This document shows positions 57,418-64,000 of a stretch of 64,000 nucleotides of DNA, piece by piece. Source of the stretch: Luteibacter anthropi (GTDB lineage: Bacteria; Pseudomonadota; Gammaproteobacteria; Xanthomonadales; Rhodanobacteraceae); assembly GCF_011759365.1 (NCBI RefSeq), contig NZ_JAARLZ010000007.1, forward strand, positions 1 through 64,000. Reading direction: 5' to 3'. A program made the position numbers and the translations under genes. Position 1 is the first letter of the stretch; every line of letters begins with the position of its first letter. The notes under the pieces are model-generated. The model was not told the DNA's origin. It was given only the letters and a program-made list of their open reading frames with translations, and did no database searches.

Positions 57418-57891
57418 ATGCCAAGCCACGATCCAATCCTCGATGACCGCGACCGGGCCATTCTCCGCCTGCTCCAGGACGACGGCCGGCTGACCAACCT
57501 GGAGCTGGCCGCCCAGATCAACCTGTCGCCCTCGGCCTGCCTGCGCCGGGTCAAGCTGCTGGAAGATCGCGGGCTGATCGCACGCTACGTGATGCTGGTG
57601 GACGAAAAGGAAGCGGGCCTGCCCGGCACCGCCTTCGTGCTGGTCACCCTCGACCAGCAAGGGCGCGCGGCGCTGGATGCTTTCGAGTCGGCCATCCAGC
57701 GGCACCCCGAGGTCACCGAGTGCTGCCTGCTGGCCGGTGCGGCCGACTATATGGTGCGGGTGGTGTATGCCGATGCGGCCGACTTCGAGCGCATCCATAC
57801 GGAGATCCTCACCCAGTTGCCGGGCGTGGTCCGCGTGCAGTCGACGCTGGCCTTGCGTACGGTAAAGAAGACCACCTCGCTGCCGGTCTGA
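57418..57891 (+). CDS. Lrp/AsnC-family regulator, probable activator of ald
   Basis: 157 residues. N-terminal helix-turn-helix (ILRLLQDDGRLTNLELAAQI, LSPSACLRRVKLLEDRGLI) and C-terminal RAM/AsnC effector domain (VLVTLDQQGRAALDAFESAI, VTECCLLAGAADYMVRVVYA). Divergent from alanine dehydrogenase; Lrp-type proteins commonly activate such genes with alanine as effector. The 57264-57417 gap is AT-richer than its surroundings and contains a GAAGCTTC palindrome near 57328. The next gene, a sensor kinase, begins 6 nt downstream. Confidence 0.92.
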   Translation: MPSHDPILDDRDRAILRLLQDDGRLTNLELAAQINLSPSACLRRVKLLEDRGLIARYVMLVDEKEAGLPGTAFVLVTLDQQGRAALDAFESAIQRHPEVTECCLLAGAADYMVRVVYADAADFERIHTEILTQLPGVVRVQSTLALRTVKKTTSLPV

Positions 57892-57897
57892 CGCCGC

Positions 57898-59301
57898 ATG
57901 GAATCCACCTCACCCGCAGGTATCGAACGTCGCCTTTTCCGGGGCGTGGCGTGGGTGGTGATGGCGGTGCTGTTGCCCATGGGCGGCCTGGCGGCGTACC
58001 GCACGATCGCGAAGGCCAACGAACTGTCCGACCTGCGCCTGCGCGAGACCGCGCTTACCCTGGATGCCCTGCTGCGCCGGACGGGCGTGAGCGGCGTGCT
58101 GGAGCAGGCGTCGGCAGCACCGGCGATTGCCACGGAAAAAGGCATGGTGTCGCCGTTCGAAACGGAAGTGGGCTATCGCATCACCGACATGCATGGGCAT
58201 GTGCTGCTCACCACGGATAACCTGCTCGAGCTGCCGGCGAGCCTGCCGCAGGACGACCGCATCCACTCCGTGATGGTGCGGCGGCGACGCTGGCATGTGT
58301 ATACACGCATCGATCCCGTGCTTGAAGTCATCGTCAGCGTGGCGGAGCGTCACGATTCCCGGCGCGACATCATGAATGCCGTGGCCCTGGAGCGTACGTT
58401 GCCCATCCTGATTACGCTGCCCTTGTTGCTGCTTGCCCTGCGCTGGGCGATTCGGCGCGGGCTGCGTCCACTTGATGTGCTTACGCGTCTGCTGGTGGCG
58501 CGTGAGCCCGGCTCGCGCGAGATCGTGGCGTTGCCGGAGACCGCACCTGAAATCCAACCCATCGTCGATTCGCTGAACGCCCAGATCGGGCGCATCGAAG
58601 GTGCGCTGGAACGCGAACGACGTTTCAGCGCCGACGTGGCGCACGAGCTGCGCACGCCACTGGCAGCGACCATGATCAATCTCGACAGTGCCTCGGCGGC
58701 GGCCTCGGCCGAGTATTCAGCCATTGCGTTGCCGGATGCCATCGCCAGCCTGCGTCTGCTTGCACGGCGTACCGATCAGCTGCTCATACTGGCGCGCCTG
58801 GAAGATGCCGCCTCGATGCCGCAGGAGCGGCTGGACCTTTCGGCGGTGGTGCGCAACGTACTCGGCGAATGGGCACCCACGGTGGATACCGGTGCTTTTC
58901 ATCTCGAGACGGTGCTGCCAGACAGCCCGTTATGGGTGGATGGCCACGATGCCGCCCTGTCGGCGATGATCCGCAACCTGCTGGAAAACGCATCCCGACA
59001 CGTACCGCGTGGCGGCACGGTACGCATCAGTGCAGCGCATGACGATGCCGACGTCGTGCTGGATGTCATGGACAACGGCCCGGGCATTCCTCCGGACCGC
59101 CGCGACGCCGTGTTTGCACGCTTCCATCGCGAGGCCAGCGGCCTTGGCGATGGCTTCGGGGTGGGGCTTTCCATCGTGCAGCGCGTGGCACAACTGCACC
59201 ACGCGCGCGTGAGCCTGGAAGACGCGCCCTGGGGTAGTGGGTTACTGGTAAGGACGCGCCTCCCCCCGGCCCTTCAGAACGAACGTTCCAGGCTGGCGTA
59301 G
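57898..59301 (+). CDS. sensor histidine kinase (QseC/TctE-like), orphan
   Basis: 467 residues. N-terminal helix (GVAWVVMAVLLPMGGLAAYR), a periplasmic 2CSK_N-type domain (~45-160; RLRETALTLDALLRRTGVSG), second helix (LPILITLPLLLLALRWAI), a short linker, HisKA with FSADVAHELRTPLAATMINL, and HATPase_c with IRNLLENASRHVP, VMDNGPGIPPDRR and GFGVGLSIVQRV. No response regulator is adjacent; it follows an Lrp-type gene by 6 nt. Its 3' end overlaps the convergent receptor gene by 28 bp. The unpaired OmpR-type regulator at 43089 belongs to the matching subfamily. Confidence 0.9.
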   Translation: MESTSPAGIERRLFRGVAWVVMAVLLPMGGLAAYRTIAKANELSDLRLRETALTLDALLRRTGVSGVLEQASAAPAIATEKGMVSPFETEVGYRITDMHGHVLLTTDNLLELPASLPQDDRIHSVMVRRRRWHVYTRIDPVLEVIVSVAERHDSRRDIMNAVALERTLPILITLPLLLLALRWAIRRGLRPLDVLTRLLVAREPGSREIVALPETAPEIQPIVDSLNAQIGRIEGALERERRFSADVAHELRTPLAATMINLDSASAAASAEYSAIALPDAIASLRLLARRTDQLLILARLEDAASMPQERLDLSAVVRNVLGEWAPTVDTGAFHLETVLPDSPLWVDGHDAALSAMIRNLLENASRHVPRGGTVRISAAHDDADVVLDVMDNGPGIPPDRRDAVFARFHREASGLGDGFGVGLSIVQRVAQLHHARVSLEDAPWGSGLLVRTRLPPALQNERSRLA

Positions 59302-61376
59302 TAGCCGCGGCGCGGACCGAACTGTGGAGCGCCGACGCCAATGCCCGTGCCATCGCGAAGCTGGTAGCCCCGGTCCAGTGCATTGATCACGGCCAGCCGC
59401 GCGTCCCAGTGCACGCCGAAGTGATGCGACAGGCTGGCGTTGAGCTGGAAATAGCCCGGCATGTGTGCACCGTTAGGCACGCCGTTGCCATCGCGCCGCA
59501 GACCGCTGCCGAAGAGGTAGTCGGCGGCGAGCTTCCAGTCCGGCGCGAACGCATAGGAAACGCCGCCGGACGAGGTCAGTCGCTGCTCGTGGTCCAGGTG
59601 TACCCAGTGTGTGGCGATGTAGGCCAGGTCGTCCGGCTGGAAGTTGTACTGCCCCGAGGTCAGTTGCCGGGCCTTGGTGCGCTGCTGTGCGAGGTTGAAG
59701 AAGGCCGACCACGGGCCGCTGTCGTAGTTGACGCTCAGTTCCACGCCCCGGATGCGGCCCTTTGCATAGTTGAAGGGCAGGTAGATAAGTGCCGCTCCGA
59801 ACTGCCCTTCATCCTGAAGGTGTTTCGCTTCGCGATGATAGGCATCCAGTCCCACCGTAAGTGCCGGGGTGAATCGATGTTGCACGCCGATATCGTAGTA
59901 GTCCGAGCGTTCGGCTTTCACGCGGCTGTCGATGGTGCTGGATAACTGGTTGGTGGTGTCGTCGTACAGATGCAGGTTGGCAGGCGCCACCAGCTCGGTG
60001 GGGGCAGGCGTAAAGTAGCGTGCGTAGGCAATGTGCGCGGTCGTGTCGTCATCGAAACGGTAGGACATCGAAGCGCGGGGACTGACCTGGCCTTCGTCGA
60101 GGTAGGCCTTGTTGCGGTCCGCGCGTGCGCCGATGTTGACGGTAAGCTTCTCGAACGGCGTCCAGGAATCCTGCACATAGGCCGTGTACTGGTGCCCCAC
60201 GATGCGCTGGTCATCACGGACGCCGACAGGTATGCCGGAGCTCTGGTGCCCGTCGGGACCTGCGGGAAACACCAGTGAATCGTTATCGCTGGTGGCTTTC
60301 TCCCGGTTGAAGTACATGCCATAGCTGAGCGTGTGGGTATCCCCCAGTGACGTGGAAAAATCGGCCTGTAGCCCGGTCGCGCGACTGCCGCGTCGTACCC
60401 GCGACGCGATGCCGTTGAACATGAGGTCGCCGATGTCGTCGGGGTGGAAGTCCACGCCGCTGTAGCGCTGCGACAGCGCTACCTGGTAATCGGTTTCGTC
60501 GATCCTGCCGTGCAGGGCCAGCACGCCGAACCGGGTTATCTCGCGCTGGCGCTCGTTCAGCGTGGACGCATCGAATGTCGTGCGCCCGAGATAATCGAAC
60601 GCTGGCTTCGCCAGCGGGTTGTCGGGAATGTCGAAGCGGTTGTTCGTCACGCCCGCCATGATGTCCAGGTGCATATGCGGGTCGATGGCATAGGACAACA
60701 GGCCGAAGGCATTGCGCTGGTTGCTGTGGTCATGCACCGGCTTGCGGCTGGACGTGGGGTTCTCGATCCCGATGTCGTTCTGCAGGTAACTGGCCGAAAA
60801 GAAGTAACTCCAGCCGCCCTCGTGCCCATGCAGCGACAGGTTGGGGTTCCAGGTGCCGAACGATCCCGCCGTGACGCCGGCACTGCCGCCGTTGTCCAGG
60901 TGCTCGCCACTGCGCGTGGTGATCTCGACCACGCCAGCCGTGCGGTAGCCGTATTGCGCCGGCAGTGCGCCCGTGAGCAACTGCATCGACTCGACGATAT
61001 GCGTATCGAGGCTCTGGCCGAAGCCGCCGATACTGGTGGGCAGCAGCACGCCATTGATGCGGTACTGGATATTGGCGTGGTCGCCACGGATATGCAGCTG
61101 TCCGTAGGAGTCCTGCACCACGCCGGGGGCACGCAGGAGCACCTGGTTCACCGGCGTGCTGTCGCCCAGGGGCAGGGCGTCGATCGTTGTCCTGTCCAGC
61201 GTATAGCTGCTGCTGCCCAGTTCGGGCGCGTAGTCATTACGGGCGGTGCGGCTGGCCGCCACGTGGATTTCGGACAGGCGGGTGGTCTGCGGCGTGGCGT
61301 CATCCGTCACATCGGCCGCACCCGCCCGTCCGGCCAGGCCCAGCAGGAGGGCCGCCGACAAAAGGGATCGCTTCAT
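59274..61376 (-). CDS. TonB-dependent receptor, probably zinc-regulated (ZnuD-like)
   Basis: 700 residues. Signal peptide (SLLSAALLLGLAGRAGA), TonB-box-like TTRLSEIHVAASR, plug (VNQVLLRAPGVVQDSYGQLH, IRGDHANIQYRINGVLLPTS, LPAQYGYRTAGVVEITTRSG) and barrel ending GYYASLERSF. Loop segments are His-rich (KPVHDHSNQRN, DPHMHLD, LSHHFGVHWD). A near-perfect Zur-type palindrome lies 27 bp upstream, which is the main reason for calling it a zinc receptor. ZnuD-type receptors import zinc or zinc-loaded ligands. The plug and barrel calls are firm; the substrate depends on the Zur site. Confidence 0.88.
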   Translation of the reverse strand: MKRSLLSAALLLGLAGRAGAADVTDDATPQTTRLSEIHVAASRTARNDYAPELGSSSYTLDRTTIDALPLGDSTPVNQVLLRAPGVVQDSYGQLHIRGDHANIQYRINGVLLPTSIGGFGQSLDTHIVESMQLLTGALPAQYGYRTAGVVEITTRSGEHLDNGGSAGVTAGSFGTWNPNLSLHGHEGGWSYFFSASYLQNDIGIENPTSSRKPVHDHSNQRNAFGLLSYAIDPHMHLDIMAGVTNNRFDIPDNPLAKPAFDYLGRTTFDASTLNERQREITRFGVLALHGRIDETDYQVALSQRYSGVDFHPDDIGDLMFNGIASRVRRGSRATGLQADFSTSLGDTHTLSYGMYFNREKATSDNDSLVFPAGPDGHQSSGIPVGVRDDQRIVGHQYTAYVQDSWTPFEKLTVNIGARADRNKAYLDEGQVSPRASMSYRFDDDTTAHIAYARYFTPAPTELVAPANLHLYDDTTNQLSSTIDSRVKAERSDYYDIGVQHRFTPALTVGLDAYHREAKHLQDEGQFGAALIYLPFNYAKGRIRGVELSVNYDSGPWSAFFNLAQQRTKARQLTSGQYNFQPDDLAYIATHWVHLDHEQRLTSSGGVSYAFAPDWKLAADYLFGSGLRRDGNGVPNGAHMPGYFQLNASLSHHFGVHWDARLAVINALDRGYQLRDGTGIGVGAPQFGPRRGYYASLERSF

Positions 61377-61402
61377 GGGTCACCAACTGACTCGGGTGTT
61401 AT

Positions 61403-61417
61403 TGTTATAACATAACA
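61403..61417. promoter_or_regulatory. Zur-box-like palindrome
   Basis: TGTTATAACATAACA matches the gammaproteobacterial Zur core TGTTATANTATAACA at all but one defined base. It lies 27 bp upstream of the receptor ATG, in promoter position, in an AT-rich island within GC-rich DNA. It predicts repression by Zur with zinc. The divergent DUF2231 gene starts 142 bp away and is less likely to be affected. Confidence 0.7.
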
Positions 61418-61558
61418 TTCAAGGCGTGCAGCAGGCCGTAAGTCATACCGATGAAATGGCGTCATCGTCACGTTGCCGTGCATGCACCCATGATCCAGTC
61501 ATCGTGTCGCTAAACTCGCGACAGGGGCCCTTTCCCGGATTCATGATGAGGACGATCC

Positions 61559-61990
61559 ATGACATCCCGCTCGACGCCGCAACGATCCGTGATCGCCACC
61601 GCGATCTTCGACCTGCTCGACCCGGTGCCCTATGGCGCCTTCGTGATGGCGCTGATCTTCGATGCCACGTATGCATCGACGGCGGAGATCCTCTGGGTCA
61701 AGGCCGCCGCATGGCTCATCACCCTCGGCTTGTTCTTCGCGATCGTGCCGAGGCTGATCAACCTGGTGCAGACATGGGGGCCATCGCGATATGGCAGCAG
61801 GGCCGCGTTCTGGCTCAACTTGTTCGCCATCGTGGCGGCAGTAGTGAATGCGCTGGTGCACACCCGCGATGCCTATGCCGCGGCACCTCAGAACGTGTGG
61901 CTTTCCGCGGTGACCGTGGCATTGCTGTTCGCGGCGGCCATCACCGAGACGGTACGCAAGTCATCGCGAAAGGAGGTTCCCCATGCATAA
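61559..61990 (+). CDS. DUF2231-type membrane protein
   Basis: 143 residues with four predicted membrane helices (PYGAFVMALIFDATYASTA, AAAWLITLGLFFAIVPRLIN, FWLNLFAIVAAVVNALVHTR, VWLSAVTVALLFAAAITETV). The pattern, with paired His/Asp in VHTRDAY, is that of DUF2231 proteins, which are frequently paired with heme- or sugar-oxidising periplasmic enzymes. GATGAGGACGATCC precedes ATG. Its stop overlaps the start of the following dehydrogenase-like gene by 8 nt, so both are probably one functional unit. Exact function unknown. Confidence 0.8.
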   Translation: MTSRSTPQRSVIATAIFDLLDPVPYGAFVMALIFDATYASTAEILWVKAAAWLITLGLFFAIVPRLINLVQTWGPSRYGSRAAFWLNLFAIVAAVVNALVHTRDAYAAAPQNVWLSAVTVALLFAAAITETVRKSSRKEVPHA

Positions 61991-63296
61991 CGCCCGACGT
62001 TACGGCGTAGCGGTGCTTGTCATGGCGGTGTTCGCCTCGGGCTGCGGACACCGCAGTGCGATCGATCCCTCGGAGCAGATGGGCGCCGATCCGAAGCTGC
62101 CCGCGGCGCAGGATTTTCTGCTGCCTCCCATGCAGGTGCCCAAGGGCGTGGGCTGGAAAGACGGCGAGGCACCCACCGTGGCGCAGGGCCTGAAAATCGA
62201 GAAGATCGCCTCGGGCCTCATGCATCCGCGGCAACTGTATACCTTGCCCAATGGCGACGTACTGGTGGTCGAATCCAATGGCCCGGGCACCGAGCCTACC
62301 ACCACACCGAAGCAGCTCATCGGCGCGCTCGTGAAGTCGGATTCGGGCAAGGGCGGAAAGGGCGGCAACCGGATCACCCTGCTGCGCCGATCGGGCGACG
62401 GGCAGTGGGAGAAGCATCCCTTCCTCGAACACCTCGATTCGCCTTTCGGGGTGCAGCTGATCGGCAATACGCTGTATGTAGCCAACACCGGCAACATCAT
62501 GAAATACCGCTACGTGGAGGGGGACACCCGCATCACCGATCCCGGTAGCGAATTCACCGACCTGCCCGACACCATCAACCATCACTGGACCAAGTCGCTG
62601 CTGGCGAGCCCGGATGGCACGAAACTGTACGTGGGCGTCGGTTCCAACAGCAACATCGGCGAGAACGGCCTGGCAGTGGAATACCGGCGCGCTGCGGTGC
62701 TGGAAGTCGATGTGGCATCCGGTGCCAGCCGCGTGTACGCCTCGGGCCTGCGCAATCCCACGGGCCTGCAATGGGAGCCGAAGACGGGCAAGCTGTGGGC
62801 CATCGTCAACGAACGGGACGAGATCGGCGCCGACCTCGTGCCCGATTACATGACAGCGGTGCAGGAGGGAGGCTTCTACGGCTGGCCCTATAGCTACTTC
62901 GGCCAGCACGAAGATCGTCGGGTGAAACCCCAGCGCCCCGACCTCGTTGCCCGGGCCATCAAGCCGGACTATGCGCTGACGTCGCATGTGGCGCCGCTGG
63001 GCCTGTTCTTCTATCAGGGCGACAACCTGCCGGAGGCTTATCGAGGTGGTGCCTTCATTGCCGAACACGGCAGCTGGAACCGTTCGCCGCTGAGCGGCTA
63101 TGCGGTGGTCTATGTTGCCTTCCAGGACGGCAAGCCGGTCGGCAGGATGCAACCGGTCGTCACGGGTTTCGTCTCGGCGGACGAAAAACTGCTTCACGGC
63201 GCTCCTGTAGGCATGGCGCAGGACAAGCAGGGCGGCTTGCTCATCGCCGATGATGTCGGCAACACGATCTGGCGGGTTACTGCGGCGTCGCCTTGA
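61983..63296 (+). CDS. sorbosone/PQQ-type sugar dehydrogenase-like lipoprotein
   Basis: 437 residues. Lipobox in MAVFASGCGHRSA; a six-bladed beta-propeller of the glucose/sorbosone dehydrogenase (GSDH) superfamily follows: SGLMHPRQLYTLPNGDVLVV, DSPFGVQLIGNTLYVANTG, LASPDGTKLYVGVGSNSNIG, SGLRNPTGLQWEPKTGKLWA and NERDEIGADLVPDYMTAVQE, then FIAEHGSWNRSPLSGY. AAAGGAGG directly precedes ATG 61983. Likely oxidises a sugar or aldose in the periplasm with PQQ; the true substrate is unknown. Operonic with the DUF2231 membrane protein, which may relay electrons. Confidence 0.85.
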   Translation: MHNARRYGVAVLVMAVFASGCGHRSAIDPSEQMGADPKLPAAQDFLLPPMQVPKGVGWKDGEAPTVAQGLKIEKIASGLMHPRQLYTLPNGDVLVVESNGPGTEPTTTPKQLIGALVKSDSGKGGKGGNRITLLRRSGDGQWEKHPFLEHLDSPFGVQLIGNTLYVANTGNIMKYRYVEGDTRITDPGSEFTDLPDTINHHWTKSLLASPDGTKLYVGVGSNSNIGENGLAVEYRRAAVLEVDVASGASRVYASGLRNPTGLQWEPKTGKLWAIVNERDEIGADLVPDYMTAVQEGGFYGWPYSYFGQHEDRRVKPQRPDLVARAIKPDYALTSHVAPLGLFFYQGDNLPEAYRGGAFIAEHGSWNRSPLSGYAVVYVAFQDGKPVGRMQPVVTGFVSADEKLLHGAPVGMAQDKQGGLLIADDVGNTIWRVTAASP

Positions 63297-63310
63297 TTGA
63301 CGGAGCGTCC

Positions 63311-63958
63311 TTACCGGCAGGGCACCCGTCGTTCCAGCATGGCGGGAATATCCGTGAACGAGCGGGCGATCGAAGAGGCTGGCTGCGAGGAAGGCGCCTG
63401 CCCGTAACCCCATGAGGCGAACAGGCAGGGAATGCCATAGCCCGTCGCCGCCGCCACGTCCACGGCGTTGTCGCCGATCATGGCGGCGGGCAATCCTCCC
63501 AGTCCGCCAAGGCGCAGCGTCTGTTCGATATGGCGTGGGTCAGGCTTTGGCCAGGCGATCGTGTCGCCCCCGCAGACCACGTCGAAATATCCCAGCACTT
63601 CCAGGCCGCCTAGAATGCTCAGGGCAGCGTCTTCGGCCTTGTTGGTGCACACGGCCAGGCGCCAGCCTTCCTGCGCCAGGGTGGCGAGCGTGGTGGCAAC
63701 GCCCGGATACAGTCGGGTACCCGTGAGCGGATCGAGGCCGTAATCGTGGATGAAATGGCGGATATCGTCGTCGGAGGGTTGCACGCCGCGAAAACGGCAT
63801 GCGCGGCGGGCGAGCATTTCCAGGCCATGGCCCAGGAAGGCGGCTACCTCGCGACACACCAGGGGCGGCGCGCGCAGGCTGCGCAGCAGGCGATTCACGG
63901 CCAGCGTCATGCCTTCGACGGAATCGACAAGCGTTCCGTCCAGGTCGAATACGGCCAC
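63311..63958 (-). CDS. gph: phosphoglycolate-phosphatase-type HAD hydrolase
   Basis: At least 215 residues. HAD motif I VFDLDGTLVDS near the visible start, motif II in LAVCTNKAEDAALSIL, and motif III/IV in WPKPDPRHIEQTL and AAMIGDNAVDVAAATGYGIP. A GTG at 63958 is the only start candidate in view but has no ribosome site, and the frame stays open to the window edge, so the true start may lie outside. Gph removes 2-phosphoglycolate made from damaged DNA ends. Converges with the dehydrogenase-like gene. Confidence 0.85.
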   Translation of the reverse strand: MAVFDLDGTLVDSVEGMTLAVNRLLRSLRAPPLVCREVAAFLGHGLEMLARRACRFRGVQPSDDDIRHFIHDYGLDPLTGTRLYPGVATTLATLAQEGWRLAVCTNKAEDAALSILGGLEVLGYFDVVCGGDTIAWPKPDPRHIEQTLRLGGLGGLPAAMIGDNAVDVAAATGYGIPCLFASWGYGQAPSSQPASSIARSFTDIPAMLERRVPCR

Positions 63959-64000
63959 GCGGTCGGTATCCAGGATGAAGGCCTGGACGGTATCAGGCGG

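Overview
The window is a high-GC chromosomal segment of a gammaproteobacterium. Gene content suggests the Xanthomonadales/Rhodanobacteraceae (Luteibacter- or Dyella-like), but this is inferred from style, not from a marker gene. The clues are three TonB-dependent receptors, a FecI/FecR switch, several efflux systems, and many short repeats of the TGTAGGAGCGCGCC...GCGCGCGAC type lying in inverted pairs between genes. I saw no rRNA, tRNA, CRISPR array, prophage or replication origin.

Layout. 1-774: 5' part of an IS3-family element cut by the window edge. 768-9560 (minus): a Sec-exported RHS/YD-repeat protein of 1545 aa with its immunity gene, followed downstream by three displaced RHS C-terminal tips, each with its own small downstream gene, and two further small genes, the last apparently truncated by the IS. 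9834-22848: a divergent sugar locus. On the minus strand are a class I aldolase, an amidohydrolase and a DeoR regulator. On the plus strand are an AgaS-type isomerase, two PfkB kinases, a clan GH-D glycosidase, a TonB receptor and a GH35 beta-galactosidase. A TTTCGTT tandem repeat, a likely DeoR/AgaR operator, lies in the 78 bp between them. The set fits catabolism of a galactosamine/tagatose-type sugar released from a galactose-rich glycan. 23061-24668: ABC-F ATPase. 24877-27642: two MacB/FtsX-type permeases behind a near-perfect sigma-54 promoter with an upstream palindrome.

28120-37892 (minus): a complete hemophilin-type heme acquisition locus, in order sigma factor, FecR, TonB receptor with STN signalling domain, Slam-secreted hemophore, Slam translocon, heme oxygenase, ExbB, ExbD, TonB, with two Fur-box-like palindromes. 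37937-42792: AraC regulator and an EmrAB-TolC-type pump. 43089-45988: orphan response regulator, GT9 heptosyltransferase-like protein, a strongly folded palindromic element and a hypothetical gene. 45945-53593: two-component system divergent from a complete RND efflux operon. 53804-63958: Tat-exported phospholipase C, alanine dehydrogenase with divergent Lrp regulator, orphan sensor kinase, a TonB receptor behind a near-perfect Zur box, a DUF2231 protein with a sorbosone-dehydrogenase-like lipoprotein, and a Gph-type phosphatase.

The most notable features are the RHS tip/immunity array, the self-contained hemophilin locus, the galactosamine-type locus without an obvious deacetylase or transporter, the sigma-54 permease operon, and REP elements whose first bases supply the stop codon of four genes.
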